NCBI GenBank assembly: GCA_902478455.1
Contig: CABSLJ010000022.1
Location: forward strand, 1-19,816
Source of the DNA: an uncultured Oscillospiraceae bacterium
GTDB lineage: Bacteria > Bacillota > Clostridia > Oscillospirales > Acutalibacteraceae
Length of the DNA: 19,816 nucleotides
Reading direction: 5' to 3'
A program made the translations under genes and the position numbers. Positions 16,013 to 19,816 of this stretch are shown here, one piece after another; position 1 is the stretch's first letter, and the number at the start of each line of letters is the position of its first letter. The notes under the pieces are model-generated. The model saw nothing but the letters and a program-made list of their open reading frames with translations. It was not told the DNA's origin and searched no databases.

Positions 16013-16145
16013 CTCCGAAGCGAGCGAAAGAGGCTGTGAAAGCCGGGACTGCGGCACAGGGGAAAGCCATTTTGCCGCCCGGGCGCACGCCCTTTCCGGA
16101 TTGCCGTCCCCAGCGGCGGATTTTTGCTTCCCCAAAGATTAAAAT

Positions 16146-16161
16146 ATGTAAAGAGTTACAT
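16146..16161. promoter_or_regulatory. Second LacI-type operator (O1), in front of the regulator gene
   Basis: ATGTAA-AGAG-TTACAT is an inverted repeat with the same TGTAA-N4-TTACA frame as the perfect operator at 16272-16291. It overlaps the weak promoter proposed for the lacI-uxaC-nagA operon, so it fits autoregulation. The centre lies 128 bp from the other operator. Confidence 0.65.
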
Positions 16162-16181
16162 TAGACCTGGGCTGCTGTCAA
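16153..16181 (-). promoter_or_regulatory. Possible weak promoter of the lacI-uxaC-nagA operon
   Basis: On the minus strand a perfect TTGACA (16181-16176) stands 17 bp before TAACTC (16158-16153), a poor -10 box that lies inside operator O1. The -35 box is convincing, the -10 is not. Confidence 0.35.
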
Positions 16182-16239
16182 CTCTATTATGCCGAAAAAA
16201 TCCCGAAAAGTCAATCTTTAAATCTCTGTTTTTTTCTGC

Positions 16240-16268
16240 TTGACATCTGAATGGACAAATGATATGAT
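16240..16268 (+). promoter_or_regulatory. Sigma-A promoter of uxaB-uxaA
   Basis: A perfect TTGACA (16240-16245) and TATGAT (16263-16268, one change from consensus) are 17 bp apart, the ideal spacing. Transcription should start near 16275, inside the operator at 16272-16291, so a bound LacI-family repressor would block it directly. Confidence 0.88.
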
Positions 16269-16271
16269 CAG

Positions 16272-16291
16272 AATTGTAAGCGCTTACAATT
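16272..16291. promoter_or_regulatory. Perfect LacI-family operator (O2) at the uxaB promoter
   Basis: AATTGTAAGCGCTTACAATT is a perfect 20-bp palindrome with the central CG typical of LacI/PurR/CcpA sites. It covers the expected transcription start of uxaB-uxaA. The TGTAA-N4-TTACA frame recurs in O1. CcpA cre sites look similar, but the extended perfect symmetry and the second copy favour the local regulator. Confidence 0.85.
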
Positions 16292-16313
16292 AAAATGAAA
16301 CGAGGGGATCTGT

Positions 16314-17789
16314 ATGGCAACGCGAAAGTCAATCTCAGAAATGGTGCAAAAAAAGCGCCGCCCCATTCGAGTGGTACAGTTCGGAGAGGGCAATTTCCTG
16401 CGCGGCTTCGTCGATTATATGCTCGACGTCGCCAATGAAAAAGGTTTTTTTGACGGCAGCGTCGCCGTCGTCAAGCCGATATCCTATGGAAATCTCGACG
16501 CCTTCCGCGAGCAGGACTGCATTTACACCCTCTCTTTGAAGGGAAAGCAGGACGGCCGCACGGTGGAGGAACGCCGCATTATCACCAGTATCGACCGCGC
16601 GGTCGGCGCTTATGAGGAATATGAGACCTACCGCGCGCTCTGCGAGCTGCCCGAGCTGCGTTTCATCGTCTCCAACACCACCGAGGCGGGCATCGTCTAC
16701 GATCCTTCCGATTCCTTTGAGCTGACTCCGCCCAACACCTACCCGGGCAAGCTGACCAAGTTCCTCTACGAGCGTTTTTCCTCCTTCCACGGGGATCCCC
16801 AAAAGGGGGTCGTGCTCCTGCCCGTTGAGCTCATCGAGCGCAACGGCGCAAAGCTCAAGGAGTGCGTCCTCGCTTATGTGGACCAGTGGAACCTGGGAGA
16901 TGCCTTCCGCTCCTGGCTGCTTACCTCCTGTTTGTTCTGCAGCACCCTGGTCGACCGCATCGTCACCGGCTATCCGCGTGAGGAAGCGCCCGGCCTGTGC
17001 GACGCCTGGGGCTATGCAGACCGCCTGATCGATACGGGCGAGCCCTTCGCCCTGTGGGTCATCGAAAGCGACCGAGCCGACGAGGTAGCCCGCCTGCTCC
17101 CGCTCGACAAGGCCGGCTTCCAGGTGGTATTCACCGACGACCTGCGCCCCTACCGCGAGCGCAAGGTGCGCATCCTCAACGGCGCGCACACGGCCACCGT
17201 TCTGGCCGCCTACCTCGCCGGGAAGGACATTGTGCGCGAATGCATGGAAGACGCCGTCACCCGCGCCCTCATGGAGCGCGTGGTCTATGAGGAAATCGCC
17301 CCCACCGTTCCCCTGCCCGAGGACGAGGTGCTCCGCTTCGCCCGCTCGGTCTTTGAACGGTTTGAGAACCCCTTCATCAGGCACAGTCTCCTGTCCATCT
17401 CCCTGAATTCGGTCTCCAAGTGGAAGGCCCGCCTGCTGCCGAGCTTCCGCGACCGCTATGCCCAAACCGGCAGCCTGCCCCAGTACCTGACCTTCTCCTT
17501 TGCCGCGCTGCTCGCCTTCTACACGGGCGAGCGCGGAGAGGACGGCGCTTATTACGGCCGCCGCGGGGAAGAGCGGTACCGCATTCAGGACGACCAGCCG
17601 GCGCTCGATTTCTTTGCGGCGCACAGCGCCCTGTCCCCAGAGGAATACGCAGCGGCCGCCGCCGCGCAGGAAAGCTTCTGGGGCGAGGACCTCGGCCGCT
17701 ATCCCGGCTTTGTGGAAGCCGTTGCCGCCCACCTTACTCTCATCCGTGAAAAGGGCATGACCGAAGGTCTCAAAGCCCTGCTCGGCTGA
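16314..17789 (+). CDS. uxaB: Tagaturonate reductase (altronate oxidoreductase)
   Basis: UxaB reduces D-tagaturonate to D-altronate with NADH, the second step of galacturonate breakdown. The 491-residue protein belongs to the long-chain mannitol dehydrogenase family: the N-terminal nucleotide site reads VVQFGEGNFLRGFVDYML, followed by FIVSNTTEAGIVYDP, and FCSTLVDRIVTGYPREE, which closely matches UxaB rather than the fructuronate reductase UxuB. The catalytic K284-x4-N289-x2-H292 triad of the family is present in ERKVRILNGAHTA. A GAGGGG site precedes ATG 16314, and the promoter and operator lie just upstream. It is followed by uxaA after a 99-bp gap, in the same transcript. Specificity between tagaturonate and fructuronate cannot be fully settled by eye, but uxaA next door supports the galacturonate branch. 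Confidence 0.94.
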   Translation: MATRKSISEMVQKKRRPIRVVQFGEGNFLRGFVDYMLDVANEKGFFDGSVAVVKPISYGNLDAFREQDCIYTLSLKGKQDGRTVEERRIITSIDRAVGAYEEYETYRALCELPELRFIVSNTTEAGIVYDPSDSFELTPPNTYPGKLTKFLYERFSSFHGDPQKGVVLLPVELIERNGAKLKECVLAYVDQWNLGDAFRSWLLTSCLFCSTLVDRIVTGYPREEAPGLCDAWGYADRLIDTGEPFALWVIESDRADEVARLLPLDKAGFQVVFTDDLRPYRERKVRILNGAHTATVLAAYLAGKDIVRECMEDAVTRALMERVVYEEIAPTVPLPEDEVLRFARSVFERFENPFIRHSLLSISLNSVSKWKARLLPSFRDRYAQTGSLPQYLTFSFAALLAFYTGERGEDGAYYGRRGEERYRIQDDQPALDFFAAHSALSPEEYAAAAAAQESFWGEDLGRYPGFVEAVAAHLTLIREKGMTEGLKALLG

Positions 17790-17800
17790 TCTGCGGCGCG

Positions 17801-17815
17801 GTTTTCCAGGAAAAC
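17801..17815. repeat. Perfect 7+1+7 dyad between uxaB and uxaA
   Basis: GTTTTCC-A-GGAAAAC lies 11 bp after the uxaB stop codon. It has no T-tract and too small a loop for a terminator. It may be chance or a minor regulatory dyad. Confidence 0.35.
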
Positions 17816-17888
17816 GGGAAACGACCCCTGCATCCAAAGAACAGATTGCCCGGAACCTGTAGCAAGGTCCGCTGAAGGAGGCCTGAAA

Positions 17889-19370
17889 ATGAAGCTGCTT
17901 CTCATTCATCCCGACGACTCGGTGGCCGTCGCCCTTGAACCAATCGCGGCGGGTTCGGCCGTTTCCGTCGGAGAAAAGACCCTCACCGCCCTGGACGACA
18001 TTCCGGCCGGACACAAAATTTGCATCCGGCCGGTCGAAAAGGGCGGAGCCGTCATCAAGTACGGCAGCCGCATCGGCTTTGCGCGCCAGGATATCGCGCC
18101 CGGCGCGCACGTACATACCCATAATCTTTCCACCGCGCTCGACGCCGTTGAAAGCTACGACTACACGCCGTCGGCGCCCGCGGCGCTGCCCCCTGCCGCC
18201 GGGGAATTCCTCGGCTACGTCCGGAAGGACGGCACGGTCGGCATCCGCAACGAGCTGTGGATCATCCCCACGGTCGGCTGCGTCAATTCCATCGCCCGCA
18301 TCATTGAGAGCCGGGCGGCCGCCCTTGTCGGCGGGGAGCTCGGCGCGGTGCGCGCTTTCCCGCATCCCTACGGCTGCTCGCAGCTTTCCGAGGACCACGA
18401 AAACACGCAGAAGGCCCTCGCCGGACTGGTGCGCCACCCCAACGCGGGCGGTGTGCTCGTGCTTGGCCTCGGCTGTGAAAACAACAACATCGACCAGTTC
18501 AAAACCGTTCTCGGCGATTACGACCCCGCCCGCGTGCGCTTTCTCAATTGTCAGGACAGCGCCGACGAGGTCGAGGACGCCCTCGCCATTCTCTCGGAGC
18601 TGGCGGACGCCGCCAAGGCCTGCCGCAGGGAGCGGGTGCCCGCCTCCAGGCTGGTCATCGGCCTCAAATGCGGCGGCTCGGACGGCTTCTCCGGCATCAC
18701 GGCAAATCCCCTCGTGGGCCGTTTTTCCGACCTGCTTGTCTCAGCCGGCGGCTCGACCATCCTGACCGAGGTGCCCGAAATGTTCGGCGCGGAAACCCTC
18801 CTGATGGAGCGCTGCAAGGACCGCGCCACCTTTGACAAGACGGTGCGCCTCGTCAACGATTTCAAGGAATATTTCATCCGCCACGGCCAGGTGGTCTATG
18901 AGAACCCCTCCCCGGGCAACAAGGCCGGCGGCATCACCACGCTGGAGGAAAAATCGCTGGGCTGCACGCAGAAGGGCGGTTCAGCCCAGGTGGTCGGCGT
19001 TCTCGCCTACGGCGAACCAATCAAGGAGAAGGGGCTGAATCTCCTCTCCGCGCCGGGCAACGACCTTGTAGCCTCCACTGCGCTGGCCGTCTCAGGCGCA
19101 CATCTTGTGCTCTTTACCACGGGGCGCGGTACCCCCTTCGGCTCTCCGGTGCCCACCGTCAAGATTTCAAGCAACACCCCGCTTTCCGAGAAAAAGCGGG
19201 ACTGGATCGATTTCAACGCCGGTTCCCTCTTGGGAGGTGAACCGATGGACCGCAAAGCGCGGGAACTCTATGCTTACGTGCTCGCCCTCGCGAGCGGCGA
19301 AAAATTGACCCGGACCGAAGAACAGGGCATCTATGACCTCGCCATCTTCAAGGACGGCGTCACCCTGTGA
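17889..19370 (+). CDS. uxaA: Altronate dehydratase
   Basis: UxaA removes water from D-altronate to give 2-keto-3-deoxy-D-gluconate, the third step of galacturonate breakdown; family members need iron. The 493-residue protein is full length, with an N-terminal SAF domain (about residues 1-75, including GARVHTHN-type GAHVHTHNL) joined to the catalytic domain, which begins FLGYVRKDGTVGIRNELWIIPTVGCVN and continues with FPHPYGCSQL, GLGCENNNIDQ, GLKCGGSDGFSGITANP and EVPEMFGAE. Both parts are in one chain, as in enterobacterial UxaA. An AAGGAGG site fixes ATG 17889. The kinase and aldolase for the product (KdgK, KdgA) are not in the window and must be encoded elsewhere. Confidence 0.95.
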   Translation: MKLLLIHPDDSVAVALEPIAAGSAVSVGEKTLTALDDIPAGHKICIRPVEKGGAVIKYGSRIGFARQDIAPGAHVHTHNLSTALDAVESYDYTPSAPAALPPAAGEFLGYVRKDGTVGIRNELWIIPTVGCVNSIARIIESRAAALVGGELGAVRAFPHPYGCSQLSEDHENTQKALAGLVRHPNAGGVLVLGLGCENNNIDQFKTVLGDYDPARVRFLNCQDSADEVEDALAILSELADAAKACRRERVPASRLVIGLKCGGSDGFSGITANPLVGRFSDLLVSAGGSTILTEVPEMFGAETLLMERCKDRATFDKTVRLVNDFKEYFIRHGQVVYENPSPGNKAGGITTLEEKSLGCTQKGGSAQVVGVLAYGEPIKEKGLNLLSAPGNDLVASTALAVSGAHLVLFTTGRGTPFGSPVPTVKISSNTPLSEKKRDWIDFNAGSLLGGEPMDRKARELYAYVLALASGEKLTRTEEQGIYDLAIFKDGVTL

Positions 19371-19400
19371 TTTGATTTTTTCTCCTCCTATCATAAAAGA

Positions 19401-19441
19401 TTGGGGCGCGCTGCAATGAGCCAATTTGCAGCGCGCCCCGA
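19401..19441. terminator. Bidirectional terminator between uxaA and the antiporter gene
   Basis: Perfect 14-nt arms (19403-19416 and 19426-19439) enclose a 9-nt loop; two further pairs extend the stem, one of them T-G. On the minus strand the stem is followed by ATCTTTTATG, and on the plus strand by AATTGTTTG. It lies between two convergent genes and can serve both, with the better T-tract on the minus strand. Confidence 0.85.
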
Positions 19442-19490
19442 ATTGTTTGCGATTGGAAAACAGGGTTTCACATATAGGTTTGGCGTTTCC

Positions 19491-19816
19491 TCAGGCCGTC
19501 TTCGCTCCGCGTTTTTTCTTTGCGGGCTCCGTGGTGATCTCCCCCGCCGCCTTGAGGGAAATTCTGGTCACCGCCGGGCCGATCAGCTCGTAGATAAAGG
19601 TGCCGCACAGGATGACCGCTTTGATGGTCGGTCCGTAATCGGGGAACATCTGGGTGGCGATCATGGAAAGGCCGATCGCCACGCCGGCCTGCGGCAGCAG
19701 CGCCGCACCCAAGTACTTTTTGACGGTGGGCGGGGATTTGGCAATCGCCGCGCCGAGGCTTGCGCCCATCCACTTGCCGGCGACGCGCAGAACCACGTAC
19801 AGCACGCCGACGAGGC
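19491..19816 (-). CDS. C-terminal part of a cation:proton antiporter-like membrane protein (cut by window end)
   Basis: About 108 residues are visible, and the gene continues beyond the window, with no start codon needed here because the frame stays open to the edge. The sequence LVGVLYVVLRVAGKWMGASLGAAIAKSPPTVKKYLGAALLPQAGVAIGLSMIATQMFP, followed by a further hydrophobic span (IKAVILCGTFIYELIGPAVTRISL), matches the last membrane helices of Kef/Na+:H+ antiporter-type (CPA2) proteins, where the conserved LGAALLPQAGVAIGL motif is typical. The end is a basic cytoplasmic tail (KKKRGAKTA). Such proteins exchange Na+ or K+ for protons across the cell membrane. It has no evident link with the uronate genes, which it faces across a terminator. 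The ion and the full topology cannot be read here. Confidence 0.82.
   Translation of the reverse strand, partial: LVGVLYVVLRVAGKWMGASLGAAIAKSPPTVKKYLGAALLPQAGVAIGLSMIATQMFPDYGPTIKAVILCGTFIYELIGPAVTRISLKAAGEITTEPAKKKRGAKTA

Noticed and set aside
14984..16135. Regulator start at TTG 16135
   Set aside because: It has no good ribosome site and adds 41 residues ahead of a DNA-binding helix that normally begins within a few residues of the N-terminus; kept only as an alternative.
16272..16291. Palindrome as a CcpA cre site
   Set aside because: The sequence resembles cre, but the perfect 20-bp symmetry, position on the transcription start next to a LacI-family gene, and a second matching copy favour the local repressor. 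Dual use is not excluded.
16335..18437. 700-codon open frame on the minus strand
   Set aside because: It lies antisense to uxaB and the first part of uxaA, which are firmly identified, and is again in codon register with them. It is a codon-bias shadow.

Overview
The window looks like a chromosomal segment of a GC-rich, low-GC-phylum (Firmicutes) anaerobe, most likely a gut clostridium of the Oscillospiraceae/Ruminococcaceae type. This is inferred from strong AGGAGG-type ribosome binding sites, a sigma-A promoter, AraC and LacI regulators, a sortase-type surface protein, and hexuronate and glycoside catabolism genes. No rRNA, tRNA, CRISPR array or insertion sequence is visible.

Region 1 (1-3209, minus strand) is an operon read in the order ThuA-like protein, Gfo/Idh/MocA oxidoreductase, TIM-barrel sugar isomerase/epimerase, second Gfo/Idh/MocA oxidoreductase (cut by the window start). 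This set suggests NAD-dependent oxidation and later processing of a sugar, glycoside or inositol. A divergent AraC-family regulator (3397-4296) shares the control region, where two -10 boxes on opposite strands overlap.

Region 2 (4297-12216, plus strand) is a surface-protein unit. After a strong terminator and an ECF-sigma-like promoter come a 160-residue protein made of two tandem copies of one unrecognised domain, then a 2343-residue surface protein. The latter has a signal peptide, a von Willebrand A domain with an odd cysteine-containing insert, about 21 MucBP-like repeats, and a C-terminal anchor with a non-standard sorting motif. This pair is the most novel-looking part of the window.

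Region 3 (12253-19439) is a divergent hexuronate catabolism cluster. On the minus strand are a LacI-family regulator, glucuronate/galacturonate isomerase (uxaC) and N-acetylglucosamine-6-phosphate deacetylase (nagA). On the plus strand are tagaturonate reductase (uxaB) and altronate dehydratase (uxaA). Together UxaC, UxaB and UxaA convert galacturonate to 2-keto-3-deoxygluconate. The intergenic region carries a near-consensus sigma-A promoter followed by a perfect 20-bp LacI-type operator, and a second related operator in front of the regulator gene, so looping repression and autoregulation are plausible.

Region 4 (19491-end, minus strand) is the C-terminal end of a cation:proton antiporter-like membrane protein, separated from uxaA by a bidirectional terminator.
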